Below are positions 8,535-19,480 of a DNA stretch of 64,000 nt, piece by piece. The notes below the pieces were generated by a model. The model was not told the origin of the DNA, did no database searches, and saw nothing but the letters and a program-made list of their open reading frames with translations. Source of the DNA: Methyloversatilis sp. XJ19-49 (GTDB lineage Bacteria > Pseudomonadota > Gammaproteobacteria > Burkholderiales > Rhodocyclaceae); NCBI RefSeq assembly GCF_024580145.1, contig NZ_JANINI010000007.1, positions 95,361 to 159,360 of the forward strand, read 5' to 3'. The position numbers were made by a program, and so were the translations under genes. The stretch's first letter is position 1. Each line of letters starts with the position of its first letter.

Positions 8535-10424
8535 ATGGACAGATCCTTGCAAACGACAAGCGCCTACCCGCTGCTCGACACGATCGGCTCTCCGGCCGAC
8601 GTGCGGGCGCTCGACGCGCGCGACCTCGCGCCGCTGGCGGCCGAACTGCGCAGATTCCTGCTCGAATCGGTGTCGCGCACCGGCGGTCACCTGTCGTCCA
8701 ACCTCGGCACGGTGGAACTGACGGTCGCGCTGCATCACATCTACAACACGCCGCACGACCGCATCGTGTGGGATGTCGGCCACCAGACCTACGCGCACAA
8801 GATACTGACCGGCCGGCGCGAACGCATGTCGACACTGCGCCAGTATCAGGGCGTGAGCGGCTTCCCCCGCCGCTGCGAAAGCGAGTACGACACCTTCGGC
8901 ACCGCGCACTCTTCGACCTCCATCTCCGCGGCCCTCGGGATGGCCGTCGCAGCCCGCGCACAAGGGCTGAAACGGCACAGCATCGCGGTGATCGGCGACG
9001 GCGCGATGACCGCCGGCATGGCATTCGAGGCGCTGAACAATGCTGGCGTCGAAGACGCGGACATCCTTGTCATCCTGAACGACAACGACATGTCTATCTC
9101 GCCGCCGGTCGGCGCGCTGAACAAGTATCTGACACGCCTGCTGTCGGGCCAGACCTACAATGCTGCGCGGCGAGCCGGAGCAAAGGTGCTCGAACTGGCA
9201 CCTTCGCTGAAGGAGTTCGCCAAGCGTGCGGAAGAACACGTGAAGGGCATGATCACGCCCGGCACGCTGTTCGAGGAATTCGGCTTCCATTACTACGGTC
9301 CGATCGACGGACATGATCTTGACGCACTGATTCCGACACTGGAAAACCTGCGCGAACTGCCCGGACCGAAATTCCTGCACGTGATCACGAAGAAGGGCTA
9401 CGGATACAAGCTGGCCGAAGCCGACCCCATCCTGTACCACGGTGTCGGCAAGTTCGACCACCATGCGGGAATCCAGACGGCCAAGGGCGCCGGCAAGCTG
9501 ACCTACACCCAGGTGTTCGGTGACTGGCTGTGCGACATGGCGGCGCTGAGCGACAAGCTGATGGCGATCACGCCGGCGATGCGCGAAGGCTCGGGCATGG
9601 TGCGCTTTGCCCAGGAATACCCGACGCGCTACTTTGATGTGGGGATCGCCGAACAGCACGCACTGACGTTCGCGGCCGGCATCGCATGCGAAGGCATGAA
9701 GCCCGTGGTCGCCATCTACTCGACCTTCCTGCAGCGCGCTTACGACCAGTTGATCCACGACGTCTGCCTGCAGAACCTGCCGGTCATGATGGCACTCGAC
9801 CGCGCCGGTCTGGTGGGTGCCGACGGTGCGACCCATCACGGTGCGTTCGACCTGTCCTACCTGATGTGCCTGCCGAACATTGTCGTGATGACACCAAGCG
9901 ACGAGAACGAGTGCCGGCAGATGCTGTACACCGCCTATCTGCACGAAGGTCCCAGCGCCGTACGCTATCCGCGCGGCAGTGGCCCCGGCGTACCGTTGCA
10001 GAGCGACATGCGCGCCTTGCCGATCGGCAAGGGCGAGCTGCGCCGTTCCGGCAACGGCGAAGTCGCCCTGCTTGCCTTCGGCGCCATGCTCACACCGGCG
10101 CTGGCAGTGGCTGATGAGTTCGACGCCAGCGTGGCGAACATGCGATTTGCCAAGCCGCTCGACACGGCGCTTGTAATCGAACTGGCGCAGCGCCACGCAG
10201 TGCTGGTGACGCTGGAAGAGAACGCGCTGATCGGCGGCGCCGGCAGCGAAGTCGAGCGCGTGATCAACGACGCCCGACTCGCCTGTCGCGTGGTGCGCAT
10301 CGGCCTGCCTGACCGCTTCGTCGATCACGGCGATCCGGCGCAACTGATGGCGGAGGTCGGACTGGATGAGGCGGGCGTGCGGGCTCGGGTGCGGGCTGCG
10401 CTGCAGCCGCTGGATGCCAGCTGA
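8535..10424 (+). CDS. dxs: 1-deoxy-D-xylulose-5-phosphate synthase
   Basis: Thiamine-diphosphate enzyme of 629 residues making DXP from pyruvate and glyceraldehyde-3-phosphate, the entry step of the MEP pathway. Visible marks are [28 protein letters not shown], and the TPP site [18 protein letters not shown] with [12 protein letters not shown] downstream. The transketolase C-terminal half carries [17 protein letters not shown]. The length matches the family. Its ATG lies two bases after the ispA stop, so it is the last gene of xseB-ispA-dxs. A strong hairpin terminator follows. Confidence 0.98.
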   Translation: MDRSLQTTSAYPLLDTIGSPADVRALDARDLAPLAAELRRFLLESVSRTGGHLSSNLGTVELTVALHHIYNTPHDRIVWDVGHQTYAHKILTGRRERMSTLRQYQGVSGFPRRCESEYDTFGTAHSSTSISAALGMAVAARAQGLKRHSIAVIGDGAMTAGMAFEALNNAGVEDADILVILNDNDMSISPPVGALNKYLTRLLSGQTYNAARRAGAKVLELAPSLKEFAKRAEEHVKGMITPGTLFEEFGFHYYGPIDGHDLDALIPTLENLRELPGPKFLHVITKKGYGYKLAEADPILYHGVGKFDHHAGIQTAKGAGKLTYTQVFGDWLCDMAALSDKLMAITPAMREGSGMVRFAQEYPTRYFDVGIAEQHALTFAAGIACEGMKPVVAIYSTFLQRAYDQLIHDVCLQNLPVMMALDRAGLVGADGATHHGAFDLSYLMCLPNIVVMTPSDENECRQMLYTAYLHEGPSAVRYPRGSGPGVPLQSDMRALPIGKGELRRSGNGEVALLAFGAMLTPALAVADEFDASVANMRFAKPLDTALVIELAQRHAVLVTLEENALIGGAGSEVERVINDARLACRVVRIGLPDRFVDHGDPAQLMAEVGLDEAGVRARVRAALQPLDAS

Positions 10425-10445
10425 CATCAGCGCGAGGCCAGACGT

Positions 10446-10473
10446 GAAAAAGGGACCGCGAGGTCCCTTTTTC
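10446..10473. terminator. Bidirectional rho-independent terminator (dxs / rplS)
   Basis: A perfect 12-bp stem (GAAAAAGGGACC / GGTCCCTTTTTC) closed by a GCGA tetraloop, with A-runs on one side and T-runs on the other. It therefore works in both directions, between the convergent ends of dxs and rplS. Confidence 0.9.
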
Positions 10474-10516
10474 ATCATCGCTGCAGGGGGCGCCGAGGCG
10501 CCCCGCAGGACTGCGT

Positions 10517-10900
10517 TCAGTCCTGCTTGGCAGCCGGTGCAGCGCGGCGCACAAGCTTTTCCTTGATGCGCGCCGACTTGCCCGAACGCTCGCGCAGGTA
10601 GTACAGCTTGGCGCGGCGCACGTCGCCGCGGCGCTTCACCTCGACCGACGCGATCAGCGGCGAGTAGGTCTGGAATGTCCGCTCGACGCCTTCGCCGCTG
10701 GAAATCTTGCGAACGATGAAATTCGAGTTCAGGCCGCGGTTGCGCTTCGAGATCACGACGCCTTCGTAAGCCTGGACGCGCTTGCGCTCGCCTTCGACCA
10801 CGTTCACGTTCACGATCACCGTATCGCCGGGCGCGAAGTCAGGGATGTTCTTGCCCAGACGGGCGATTTCTTCCTGTTCGAGTTGCTCAATCAGATTCAT
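10517..10900 (-). CDS. rplS: 50S ribosomal protein L19
   Basis: Ribosomal protein of 127 residues at the 30S-50S interface. The family sequence is clear: [20 protein letters not shown], then [20 protein letters not shown] and [20 protein letters not shown]. It is the last gene of rpsP-rimM-trmD-rplS, separated from trmD by about 120 bp. The C-terminus has a short extra tail ([10 protein letters not shown]). Confidence 0.98.
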   Translation of the reverse strand: MNLIEQLEQEEIARLGKNIPDFAPGDTVIVNVNVVEGERKRVQAYEGVVISKRNRGLNSNFIVRKISSGEGVERTFQTYSPLIASVEVKRRGDVRRAKLYYLRERSGKSARIKEKLVRRAAPAAKQD

Positions 10901-11023
10901 TGCAAAAACTCCTGGTCAGTGGCATTGCCTTGCCGCAGAGCACCTGTTCCGTGATGCGCGCATTTATTGAAGTGATCCGTACGCGATCACCCTCTCTACT
11001 TCAACTGCATTTACGTCATTTTC

Positions 11024-11743
11024 CTACAGCAGATCAGGACGACGCTTGCGCGTCAGCGCCAGAGCCTGCTCGGCGCGCCAGCGCCGGATACGGGCATGAT
11101 CACCCGACAACAGCACTTCCGGCACCGTTTCGCCTTCCCACGTTTCCGGCCGCGTGTAGTGCGGACAGTCGAGCAGGCCGGCAACGAATGAATCCTCGAT
11201 CGCCGAATTTGCGTCATTCAGTGCGCCCGGAAGCTGGCGGATGATGGCATCCATCAGCACCATCGCCGGCAACTCACCGCCGGACAACACGAAATCACCC
11301 AGCGATATTTCAAGGTCGACATGGCGGTCGATCAAGCGCTGATCCACCCCTTCATACCGACCACACAACAAGACAAGCGCCTGCGCGCCTGACAGGTCCA
11401 TCACGCGACGATGCGTCAATCGCTCGCCCGCCGGTGAAAAGTGCACCACTTTCACCGCGCCGCCATGGCGCGCCCTGCACGCCGCGATCGACTGCGCGAG
11501 CGGTTCCGCCATCATCACCATGCCGGGACCACCGCCATACGGACGGTCATCCACGGTACGGTGGGCGTCAGTCGCGTAATCGCGCGGATTGACATAATTC
11601 GCGCGCCACAGCGATCGCTCCATCGCGCGTCGCGTGATGCCGCTGCGCTCGATGGCCGCAAACATTTCAGGGAACAGCGTGATCACCTCGAAGGCGATAC
11701 CCGCCGTTCCGGCTGCTTCGTCAGCGCGATCAGGCCCTACCAC
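11024..11743 (-). CDS. trmD: tRNA (guanine-N1)-methyltransferase
   Basis: SPOUT methyltransferase that makes m1G37 in tRNAs reading CNN codons. Conserved pieces are [11 protein letters not shown] at the start of the domain, [31 protein letters not shown], and [12 protein letters not shown] around the SAM trefoil knot. The start is uncertain. GTG 11743 has GGGA six bases upstream and overlaps the rimM stop by 7 bp; ATG 11755 would add four residues. Either choice leaves a 15-25 residue N-terminal extension before the FEVITLF core, longer than in most TrmD proteins. Confidence 0.95.
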   Translation of the reverse strand: MVGPDRADEAAGTAGIAFEVITLFPEMFAAIERSGITRRAMERSLWRANYVNPRDYATDAHRTVDDRPYGGGPGMVMMAEPLAQSIAACRARHGGAVKVVHFSPAGERLTHRRVMDLSGAQALVLLCGRYEGVDQRLIDRHVDLEISLGDFVLSGGELPAMVLMDAIIRQLPGALNDANSAIEDSFVAGLLDCPHYTRPETWEGETVPEVLLSGDHARIRRWRAEQALALTRKRRPDLL

Positions 11744-12279
11744 TGCGCATCCCATTCGACGCAAACCACGCCCGCTTCGCGATCGACATCGGTCACCACG
11801 GCCGACACAAAAGGAATCAGGCGTTCAACCGGCTTGTCACCCGATCGGGCATCGACCACGACCAGCACGTCGTCGGCACCGGTTTCCAGCAGCCGATCGA
11901 TCTGACCGAGCGTCACGCCCGCACTGTTCACGACCGTCAGACCGATCAGGTCGCCCCAGTAGTACTCATCCTCTCCGGTATCCGGAAGTTCATGGCGCGG
12001 CACGGCTACATACAGGCCGACCAGCTTTTCCGACCCGTTACGGTCGTCGCAGCCTTCGAACTTCACGACCGGCCCGGTGTTCTGCAGTTTCAACGCAGCC
12101 AGCTTCAGCGTGCCCCACTGATCAGCCGGCGCGTCTGCGTCGGCATGAACACGCCAGTCTCCGATCACTTTCCACGACTGAGGATCGTCACCGAAGGGGT
12201 GCAGCCTCAACCAACCCTGCACGCCGAACGGCGCCGACAGTCGCCCGAGGACGACCAGGGTGCTCGCCGAGCCGGAAAT
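11737..12279 (-). CDS. rimM: Ribosome maturation factor RimM, probable ATT start
   Basis: 16S rRNA processing factor acting on the 30S subunit head; about 180 residues. The PRC-barrel half reads [20 protein letters not shown] and LIPFVSAVV. The first ATG/GTG/TTG in frame is the GTG at 12222, but that would remove the conserved first strand [13 protein letters not shown], which is encoded directly upstream in the same frame. No canonical start exists between there and the rpsP stop. The ATT at 12277-12279, overlapping the rpsP TGA and seven bases after AAGAAGG, is the best candidate; a CTG at 12280-12282 is a second. Family identity is secure; the start is inferred. Confidence 0.85.
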   Translation of the reverse strand: MSGSASTLVVLGRLSAPFGVQGWLRLHPFGDDPQSWKVIGDWRVHADADAPADQWGTLKLAALKLQNTGPVVKFEGCDDRNGSEKLVGLYVAVPRHELPDTGEDEYYWGDLIGLTVVNSAGVTLGQIDRLLETGADDVLVVVDARSGDKPVERLIPFVSAVVTDVDREAGVVCVEWDAQW

Positions 12280-12515
12280 CAGGCGACCTTCTTGACCAGA
12301 CGGGCGACCGTCGGGCTCAGTTGCGCGCCGACGCCGGTCCAGTAGGCCAGTCGTTCGGTGTTGACCGACAGGCCGGTGCCTTCCGGGGCGATCGGGTTGT
12401 AGTAACCGACGCGCTCGATGAAGCGGCCATCGCGACGATTGCGGGAATCGGTCGCAACGATATTGAAAAACGGGCGCTTCTTGGCACCCCCACGCGCGAG
12501 ACGGATAACGACCAT
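12279..12515 (-). CDS. rpsP: 30S ribosomal protein S16
   Basis: Ribosomal protein of 78 residues with the family start [20 protein letters not shown] and the [12 protein letters not shown] segment. ATG 12515 is preceded by GAAGGAAG; the ORF extension to 12632 is spurious. It is the first gene of the rpsP-rimM-trmD-rplS operon, with a good sigma-70 promoter about 35 bp upstream. The stop codon overlaps the proposed rimM start. Confidence 0.97.
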   Translation of the reverse strand: MVVIRLARGGAKKRPFFNIVATDSRNRRDGRFIERVGYYNPIAPEGTGLSVNTERLAYWTGVGAQLSPTVARLVKKVA

Positions 12516-12546
12516 TGCACTTCCTTCGAAACGAGGAAAACCCGCG

Positions 12547-12575
12547 ATATTAGCGAAGAACCTACTACGCAGCAA
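12547..12575 (-). promoter_or_regulatory. Sigma-70 promoter of the rpsP operon
   Basis: On the minus strand a -35 TTGCTG (12570-12575) is followed after 17 bp by a -10 TAATAT (12547-12552). The start site would fall about 25-30 bases before the rpsP ATG. Called from consensus match and position. Confidence 0.6.
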
Positions 12576-12603
12576 GACATTCACCGCGCAACTTCGATCG
12601 TCA

Positions 12604-14529
12604 TCAGGCGACCGGGTTCTGTGACTGCGCAAGAACCTGCTGGATCAATGCACGCAACCGAGCCGGACGCACCGGCTTGTGCAACACCGGGTAGCCGCGC
12701 GCGGTCGCCATGCGCCTCACCTGCGGATCGGTGTCACCGGTTACCAGTGCAGCGGCGATCTCACCCTTCTGCTCGGCGAGCAGCGTGTCGAGCACGTCGA
12801 TCCCGGTCGCGACGGCTGCGAGCCGAAAATCGCACAGGATCAGTGCCGGCGCCTTCTCGCGCTGCCGGATGGCGTCGCGCGCTTCGGACAGTGTTCCGGC
12901 ACACAGCACCTCGCAGCCCCAGGAGGCAAGCAGACCGGCGATGCTCGTGCGAGATCCCGGATCGTCGTCGATGACGACGACGAACAGCGACAGCCGGTCG
13001 GGCATCACGTCCGGCACGTCTTCAGGCACAGTGCGGTTACCACCTTCGACACGGGGTACTTCGATCGCGAATACCGACCCCACACCGGTCCGCGAGCGCA
13101 CGGTCACCTCGTGGCCGAGCAGTCCGACCAGTCGCCGTACGATGGCCAGTCCGAGCCCGAGACCCTGGCCACGCGCGCGCGCCGGGTTCTGCAATTGGTA
13201 GAACTCCTCGAAAATCATCTCGAGCGCCTCGTCGGGGATGCCCGGACCCGAGTCGCGCACCTCGATGCGCAGGAGATCGCCACGCGTTCGCACGGCAATC
13301 AGCACGCCGCCCCGCTGCGTGTAGCGAACCGCATTCGACACCAGATTGATCATGATGCGTTCAAGCAGCAGCGGATCGGTATCCGCCCATGCGTCGGTCG
13401 CGCGCAGCTTCAGGCGCAATCCGCGCTGCAGTGCATCGGCCGCGAAGTCATCCACGATGCGCGACAACAGCGGCTGCAATGCGAACTCGGAACGACGCGC
13501 TGTTACGCCGCCGGCGTCCAGCTTCGACATGTCGAGCAGCGCATCGAGGAGATCTTCCATCGCACCGACTGATTCCTCGATCTGCCTTATCAGGGAACGA
13601 TGTTCCGAACCGCGCAAGCGTTCGGCCAGTTCGGCAACGAACAGCCCGAGCGCGTGCATCGGCTGGCGAAGGTCATGGCTGGCGGCTGCAAGAAAACGTG
13701 ATTTCGCGTGATTGGCGCGTTCGGCATCGTCCGTGCGACTGCGCAACTGGCGGGTCGCGTCAGCAATGCGTGCTTCAAGCTCGTCGCGCGCTCGGGTTAA
13801 CCGCTCGGCCATGTTGTTCACGCCTTCGCCCAGGATACGCAGCGACCCGCCTCCCGCCACCGGCACACGCTCGTCGAGATGACCGTCGCCGATTCGCCGG
13901 ACGACGCGCGATACTTCTCGCACCGGTCGGGTCACCGTATGGCTGATGCGGATCGCAAACGCGCTGGCCGCCAGCAGCGCGCAGGCAATGACGAGCGCGC
14001 TTGTCACGGCGAAATCGGTCTTCAGCGCATCGACCCGCTTGCGCGACACCTCGACAAGTACCCAACCGGTTGGGCGATTGTCGACCGAGCCTTCGGTCAG
14101 CCCGTCGAACATGTCCTGGTCGCCGATCACCGCACTGCGCACAATGGGCTCGATGAAAAGCGTCGAGGACTCAAGCTCGACCAGTGCCAGTCCGGCCGGC
14201 CGGGCACCGGGCACATAGGCTTCACGGCTGAGCAAGCCGCCCGACACCACGAGGTCTCCGTCGCGGTTCGATACCATGATGCCCGTGACGTCACGTTCGC
14301 GCCGCGCGGCCTCGATCAGCGCCACCAGTGCATCGGTGTTGCCGGAAAACACGCCGTAGTCGGCGGAGGCCGCAACCTGACGCGCAGTGGCGTGACCCCG
14401 TTCGACCAGCGCGCTTTCGAGCGCGGCCAGACGATCCAGCACGAGCCACACGCCACCGACAAGGCCACACACCAGCAGGGGTGCAAGTGCCACCAGCAGA
14501 ACGCGGGATCGGATTCCCCAGTGCTTCAT
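12604..14529 (-). CDS. Hybrid sensor histidine kinase with C-terminal receiver
   Basis: Membrane sensor kinase of 641 residues. Two transmembrane helices (about 9-31 and 173-193) flank a periplasmic sensor region. A HAMP linker (about 195-250) is followed by a HisKA domain with the phospho-acceptor H285 in [15 protein letters not shown]. The ATPase domain has the N-box [21 protein letters not shown], and [14 protein letters not shown]. The receiver domain (about 513-635) has D567 in LILCDFRL and a late K in LHKPVRP. Its ATG overlaps the stop of the upstream periplasmic binding protein gene (ATGA). No separate output regulator is adjacent. Confidence 0.93.
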   Translation of the reverse strand: MKHWGIRSRVLLVALAPLLVCGLVGGVWLVLDRLAALESALVERGHATARQVAASADYGVFSGNTDALVALIEAARRERDVTGIMVSNRDGDLVVSGGLLSREAYVPGARPAGLALVELESSTLFIEPIVRSAVIGDQDMFDGLTEGSVDNRPTGWVLVEVSRKRVDALKTDFAVTSALVIACALLAASAFAIRISHTVTRPVREVSRVVRRIGDGHLDERVPVAGGGSLRILGEGVNNMAERLTRARDELEARIADATRQLRSRTDDAERANHAKSRFLAAASHDLRQPMHALGLFVAELAERLRGSEHRSLIRQIEESVGAMEDLLDALLDMSKLDAGGVTARRSEFALQPLLSRIVDDFAADALQRGLRLKLRATDAWADTDPLLLERIMINLVSNAVRYTQRGGVLIAVRTRGDLLRIEVRDSGPGIPDEALEMIFEEFYQLQNPARARGQGLGLGLAIVRRLVGLLGHEVTVRSRTGVGSVFAIEVPRVEGGNRTVPEDVPDVMPDRLSLFVVVIDDDPGSRTSIAGLLASWGCEVLCAGTLSEARDAIRQREKAPALILCDFRLAAVATGIDVLDTLLAEQKGEIAAALVTGDTDPQVRRMATARGYPVLHKPVRPARLRALIQQVLAQSQNPVA

Positions 14530-15446
14530 GGCGACTTCTCCTGCTGCACCAGCTGGTCGCGCAAGGCTTCGGCATCGGCGATCCGCAGGCCGAGCGAGCG
14601 TGCAACATGGGTATTCACCGACACCGTGAAGTGACGGGGAAAGCGCGCAGGCGGCCAGTTGCGTTCGAGTGTCCAGCCGATCATCGCGTCGGTGGCCTGG
14701 CGCGCCATTTGTTCGGGCGTCGAGTAAAGCGACATCACTGCGCCGGCACGTACGTAGGCGGCGGAAAATCCGACCACCGGTATGCGGGCACGGAAGGATG
14801 TAAGCAGCAGATTGCGCACGGTGCCGGCGTTGTGCACGCGCGGATCCGGCAGCGCGAGAAACAGTTGAGACTGCTCAAGAACCTGTGTGAGCGACGAGAA
14901 AAGCGATGCCTCACCTGTAAAGGACGCAAACACCAACTGGAGCGGCGTGCCGGTCATCGCCTCGCGCAGCGGCTGCAGGCGTTGCGGTGTATCAGCATCA
15001 GCCACCACGCCGATGCGCCGCACGTCAGGCAGTGCCAGACGGATCAGCGCCACCTGACGCGAAAATGGCTGATCGATATGGATGGCCGACCACCTGCGCG
15101 CATCACCTGCAACCAAGGCTTCGTAAGCCGCCTTCGGCACAAGCGTGGAAAGCACCGGTACATTGACCTCGCTCTGCACAAGCGTGCGCAGTGCACTCGC
15201 ACCGACAGCGACCACCAGATCATGCGACTCGAGCGCTTCGGGCGAAAAGTCTGCCCGCGACAGCACGGCGATCGAATAGCCGCCACGCGCGCCGCGCTCA
15301 GCCTTCAATGAATCGGCAAACTCCGCGTAGGCGCCACCCGATTCACTGAGCAGGACCAGCACGGATGCTGCGAGAGCGGCTGGCGCACCAAGCAGGAGGA
15401 GCGCGCACAGCAGCGCCCTGGCGGCCCGGGAGAACCGGGAACGCAT
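14526..15446 (-). CDS. Periplasmic ABC-type substrate-binding-like protein (PF04392 type)
   Basis: Exported protein of about 306 residues with a signal peptide (AARALLCALLLLGAPAALAA). The body follows the uncharacterised ABC substrate-binding fold of the PF04392 type: LVVAVGASALRTLV, VPVLSTLVPKAAYEAL, LPDVRRIGVVADADTP and IPVVGFSAAYVRAGAVMSLY. No ABC permease or ATPase gene is near. Its stop overlaps the start of the hybrid kinase by four bases, so it probably delivers a ligand signal to that kinase rather than feeding a transporter; this is inferred from context. ATG 15446 starts the signal peptide; the longer ORF is not supported. Confidence 0.82.
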   Translation of the reverse strand: MRSRFSRAARALLCALLLLGAPAALAASVLVLLSESGGAYAEFADSLKAERGARGGYSIAVLSRADFSPEALESHDLVVAVGASALRTLVQSEVNVPVLSTLVPKAAYEALVAGDARRWSAIHIDQPFSRQVALIRLALPDVRRIGVVADADTPQRLQPLREAMTGTPLQLVFASFTGEASLFSSLTQVLEQSQLFLALPDPRVHNAGTVRNLLLTSFRARIPVVGFSAAYVRAGAVMSLYSTPEQMARQATDAMIGWTLERNWPPARFPRHFTVSVNTHVARSLGLRIADAEALRDQLVQQEKSP

Positions 15447-15588
15447 GGACGACCGGGCGGGTGTAGGTGCCGACGCAAGCACGTGAACGCGGTACTGCCC
15501 CGACGCTGACTGAAGACACGATGAGTATGCTGCAAGGCTCACGCGCAAATCATCATCCGAAGGGCTGATGACGTACGCGGGTTTCCTT

Positions 15589-16329
15589 TCAGCACACACC
15601 CAGCGCCTGTGCGATCTGCTGCTGCATCCGGCGCGCGGCCGCGGCCGGGTCGGACGCATTGCGGATCGGGCGCCCGACCACGAGGTAATCGGCACCGTTG
15701 GCCAACGCCTGCGCGACATCAACGGTACGCTTCTGGTCGTCAGACGGCCGGTTCTCGACCGGCCTGATGCCCGGCGTCACGACCAGCACGCGCGAACCGA
15801 GTTCGGCGCGGATCGCCGGCGCTTCAAGACCGGACGACACGACACCATCGCACCCGGCTGCCAGCGCGCGCCGGGCGCGTGACAGAACGAGTGCTTCGAC
15901 ATCACAGGCAAAGCCGAGGTCGTCCAGATCGCCGCGATCGAGACTGGTCAGCACGGTCACTGCGAGAATCTTCAATGCGCCCTTGTCGGCGCCAGCCGCC
16001 TCCATGATGGCCTGATTGCCGTGCACCGTCGCAAAGGTCGCACCGCTGCAGGACAGCGCACGGACTGCCGACCGCACGGTTTCCGGCACGTCGAAGAACT
16101 TCAGGTCGACAAACACCTTCTTGTCGCGCTGCACCAGCCAGTCGAGCAGCTCGAAGTAGTTGCCGGTCATGAACAGCTCCAGACCGATCTTGTAGAAGCG
16201 GACCGCGTCGCCCAGCTGGTCGACGACGGCACGCGCCTGATCGGCACTCGGTACATCCAGGGCAACAATCAGCCGGTCGGCCGGGTCGATGAGGGGGCGT
16301 TCAGCGCTGGCGGGTCGGAAGTCGGTCAT
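15589..16329 (-). CDS. pyrF: Orotidine 5'-phosphate decarboxylase
   Basis: Cytoplasmic TIM-barrel enzyme of 246 residues converting OMP to UMP, the last step of pyrimidine synthesis. The active-site motif appears as FVDLKFFDVPETV (Asp/Lys/Asp), with RLIVALDVPSADQA at strand 1 and VVTPGIRPVENRPSDDQKRT near the phosphate-binding loop. A Q-x-R-type ending is replaced by YLVVGRPIRNASDP. It is divergent from the PilZ-like gene across 94 bp. Confidence 0.96.
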   Translation of the reverse strand: MTDFRPASAERPLIDPADRLIVALDVPSADQARAVVDQLGDAVRFYKIGLELFMTGNYFELLDWLVQRDKKVFVDLKFFDVPETVRSAVRALSCSGATFATVHGNQAIMEAAGADKGALKILAVTVLTSLDRGDLDDLGFACDVEALVLSRARRALAAGCDGVVSSGLEAPAIRAELGSRVLVVTPGIRPVENRPSDDQKRTVDVAQALANGADYLVVGRPIRNASDPAAAARRMQQQIAQALGVC

Positions 16330-16423
16330 GATCCAGAAAGAAGTGAGGCGTATGGCCTGCGCACGAAAAGCCCGAGTTTACTAGAATCATCCCTTCCTTC
16401 TTCCGCTGCAACGATCACTCACG

Positions 16424-17944
16424 ATGTCTTTTCCCGCTTCCGTATCGCCCGTGCTCGAAGGGCTCATCCGTGACGCGCGGACGGGAGACGGCATGAGAAC
16501 GGTGCTCAACTGGCTCGCACAGCCGGCTGACAGCCTAGTCGCGGTTGAATCGACCGCGTTGTCTGCCCACCTTGACATGCTCGACGAGGCGAACGTGGCA
16601 CAGACCGTTCGTGTGCGCATCCTCGATATCTTCCACGACCGTGCGCGAACCTGCACTGCGGCACTGAAGCCAGAGCTTGCGGCGAGTGCCCTCCCGGTCG
16701 AACATGGAATGCGCAACACCGCGGAAACGCTCTGTTTGCTGCATATGCGGCTTGCCCGCGCCTATCTCGATGCGCTCGCAGAAGGCGCGGCCCATCGGCC
16801 CGCACGTACCGCAGGACATGCCATGGTGTGCGTACTCAACGCCTACGCACTCAATGTGCTCATCGCGGCCGACGACCCGCCGGGCCTGTGGGGCACCGCC
16901 AATGCGCTGTTGATGCATGCGCGGACCGTAGCCACGCCGATGACAAGCGGGCCGGGCTCTGTCGACGCCGAACAGCTTTACCGTCAACTGGTCGCGCTGG
17001 CGCTTGCCCAGCCGCCCAATCTTGCACCGTCCGATTTCTTCCGGGTAGCCGAATACGTGCGCAGCTACTCGGGGGCGGTGCAGATGCAGGTACAACCCCC
17101 CCATCGCGACCTGGATTCATGGTTCTGGCTCGACGACGAGATAGACCGGGGTCCCACCGCGGTGTTGCGCACACCGGCCGACATGGAACGCACCGGGCAC
17201 ATCCTTTACTGCTCATGTCAGCGGCTGGGGCAGGTACTCGGTCAGCACCTCGATCTGATCGACGAAGGGGGCAGCGCTGGCGAACTGCACCTGCCTGCCT
17301 GTCTCGAACAACTGCCGACGCGCCGGCTGATGCGCATGCTCCAGTCGCGCTGGATGTCGATGCCCAGGCGCCAGCAGGCGCGCCGCGAACGCGTCCAGGA
17401 CGTGCGCATGCTGATCGGGTTCGATGCGATATGGACATTGCTCGAACGGCGCGATGCCTCGCCGGACTGGTCGAACTGCAGTTCGCACTGGATCATCCAG
17501 AACGACAGTGCGAGCGGCTTCGCGCTGAGTCTGGCGAGCGGCCAGACCGGACTTGTACGTCCGGGCACGCCGGTCATGATCAAGGGCGTCGATTCGCGGA
17601 AATGGATGATCTGCGTGGTGCGCTGGGCACGCAGCGGACAGGCGGACCAGATGGAAATCGGTGTCGAACTGCTCAGCCATGGCGCACAGGCAGCCACCGT
17701 GATATTCGGCACCGAGCGGGCATCCGGTCGCATGTCGGTCGCAGCACTGCGGCTGCCGCCGCTGACTTCGCGCCGACCGCAGCCGGCATTGATGCTGCAA
17801 ACGGGCGCCGCAGTCGGGCGCGATATCCTCATCGCGCATGCCGCCGGCGAGCGCCTGCGGCTGGGAGATGCCCGGTTGTCGGACCTCACCCTGCAAACTC
17901 ACGCCTTCGAACTGTTCGAACTTGAAGAACTGATGACGTCCTAG
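16424..17944 (+). CDS. Hypothetical protein with C-terminal PilZ-like domain
   Basis: Soluble protein of 506 residues that I do not recognise as a named family. The N-terminal 330 residues look alpha-helical, without membrane segments, and have scattered Arg/His-rich helices. Near residue 360 the sequence IIQNDSASGFALSLASGQTG fits the NxSxxG half of a PilZ domain, followed by beta-type sequence (WMICVVRWARSGQADQMEIG, VELLSHGAQAATV). The RxxxR half of a cyclic-di-GMP site is not clear, so ligand binding is uncertain. It shares the palindrome CTAG with the convergent yihY-like gene as both stop codons. Confidence 0.7.
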   Translation: MSFPASVSPVLEGLIRDARTGDGMRTVLNWLAQPADSLVAVESTALSAHLDMLDEANVAQTVRVRILDIFHDRARTCTAALKPELAASALPVEHGMRNTAETLCLLHMRLARAYLDALAEGAAHRPARTAGHAMVCVLNAYALNVLIAADDPPGLWGTANALLMHARTVATPMTSGPGSVDAEQLYRQLVALALAQPPNLAPSDFFRVAEYVRSYSGAVQMQVQPPHRDLDSWFWLDDEIDRGPTAVLRTPADMERTGHILYCSCQRLGQVLGQHLDLIDEGGSAGELHLPACLEQLPTRRLMRMLQSRWMSMPRRQQARRERVQDVRMLIGFDAIWTLLERRDASPDWSNCSSHWIIQNDSASGFALSLASGQTGLVRPGTPVMIKGVDSRKWMICVVRWARSGQADQMEIGVELLSHGAQAATVIFGTERASGRMSVAALRLPPLTSRRPQPALMLQTGAAVGRDILIAHAAGERLRLGDARLSDLTLQTHAFELFELEELMTS

Positions 17945-18786
17945 GGTCTGTTGCCCGACCGCACGCCTGCGTGCAGTTCCGCCGTCAGGCTGGCGCCGAA
18001 CAGCACGATGCTCCAGAACAGATAGAGCCACAGCAGGAAAACCGGCAAGGTCGCCAGCGCGCCATATACCAGCTCATAGCCCGGCACGTGATCGATATAG
18101 ACACTGAGAGCCTTCTGCATCAACGACAGCAGCGCCGTGGCGACCAGCGCACCGGTCGCCGCATAGCGCAGCGATACGCGAGCGCGGGGCAGCATGCCGT
18201 ACAGCAACAGCAGAAAACCGGCGGTGACCAGAGCGGCCGCCGCGCGCAGCGCCGCGAGCTTGAGCCAGGTCGGCTCGTCGATCAGTCCGAGCGACGCGGT
18301 GACCAGATACAGGCTCAGCGCGGCTCCGGTGCCCAGGGCAAGCGGTGCCAGAAGCGGCAGGCCGAGATAGACCAGCATGGTCTGGCGCAGCCTGCGTCGC
18401 GGCGCCTGTGACCACATTGCATTGATCGCATGGTCTGCGGTGCGCACCCACACCCAGGCACTGACCAGCAGCACCAGCAGATCGGCCGCTGAAAGGCGGC
18501 GCGCCTTTGCGACGAAGCGCATGGCGTGGCGAACCACCGATGCGCCCGTTTCATCCGGCAGCAGCGTACCGGTCAGATAGGCGCGCAGCGGCTTGGCGAC
18601 GCGCAGCGCATCGGGCAACAGATCGGCGATTTGCTGCGCCAGCACCAGCAGCGGCACCAGCGCGAAAAGCAGCGCCAGTGCCAACGCGGCGGCGGACTGG
18701 GCCGCATGGGCGTCCCGGTGCCGACGAGCCGTGGCCGCCAGTGTCCGAAAAATGCGGCCGAGCGAAACCGGGAAACGGGAAGACAT
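17941..18786 (-). CDS. YihY/UPF0761-family inner-membrane protein
   Basis: Membrane protein of about 281 residues, formerly linked to ribonuclease BN but of unknown function. Hydrophobic segments include ALALALLFALVPLLVLAQQI, LLVLLVSAWVWVRTADHAIN, MLVYLGLPLLAPLALGTGAA and the C-terminal GYELVYGALATLPVFLLWLY. The last of these matches the family pattern (YxxxGxxPxFLLWLYxxW). ATG 18786 begins just before the first helix; the ORF extension to 18840 lacks support. It is convergent with the PilZ-like gene. Confidence 0.88.
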   Translation of the reverse strand: MSSRFPVSLGRIFRTLAATARRHRDAHAAQSAAALALALLFALVPLLVLAQQIADLLPDALRVAKPLRAYLTGTLLPDETGASVVRHAMRFVAKARRLSAADLLVLLVSAWVWVRTADHAINAMWSQAPRRRLRQTMLVYLGLPLLAPLALGTGAALSLYLVTASLGLIDEPTWLKLAALRAAAALVTAGFLLLLYGMLPRARVSLRYAATGALVATALLSLMQKALSVYIDHVPGYELVYGALATLPVFLLWLYLFWSIVLFGASLTAELHAGVRSGNRP

Positions 18787-18819
18787 GTCGTACGCGAAGA
18801 AGAACGGGAAATTCGGTGA

Positions 18820-19479
<660 letters not shown>

Positions 19480-19480
19480 C

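Noticed and set aside
8388-10478. A 696-codon minus-strand open frame opposite dxs
   Set aside because: Antisense shadow of dxs that runs through its terminator; no motif.
12679-13572. Plus-strand open frame opposite the hybrid kinase
   Set aside because: Composition typical of a shadow frame; the kinase motifs on the other strand are complete.
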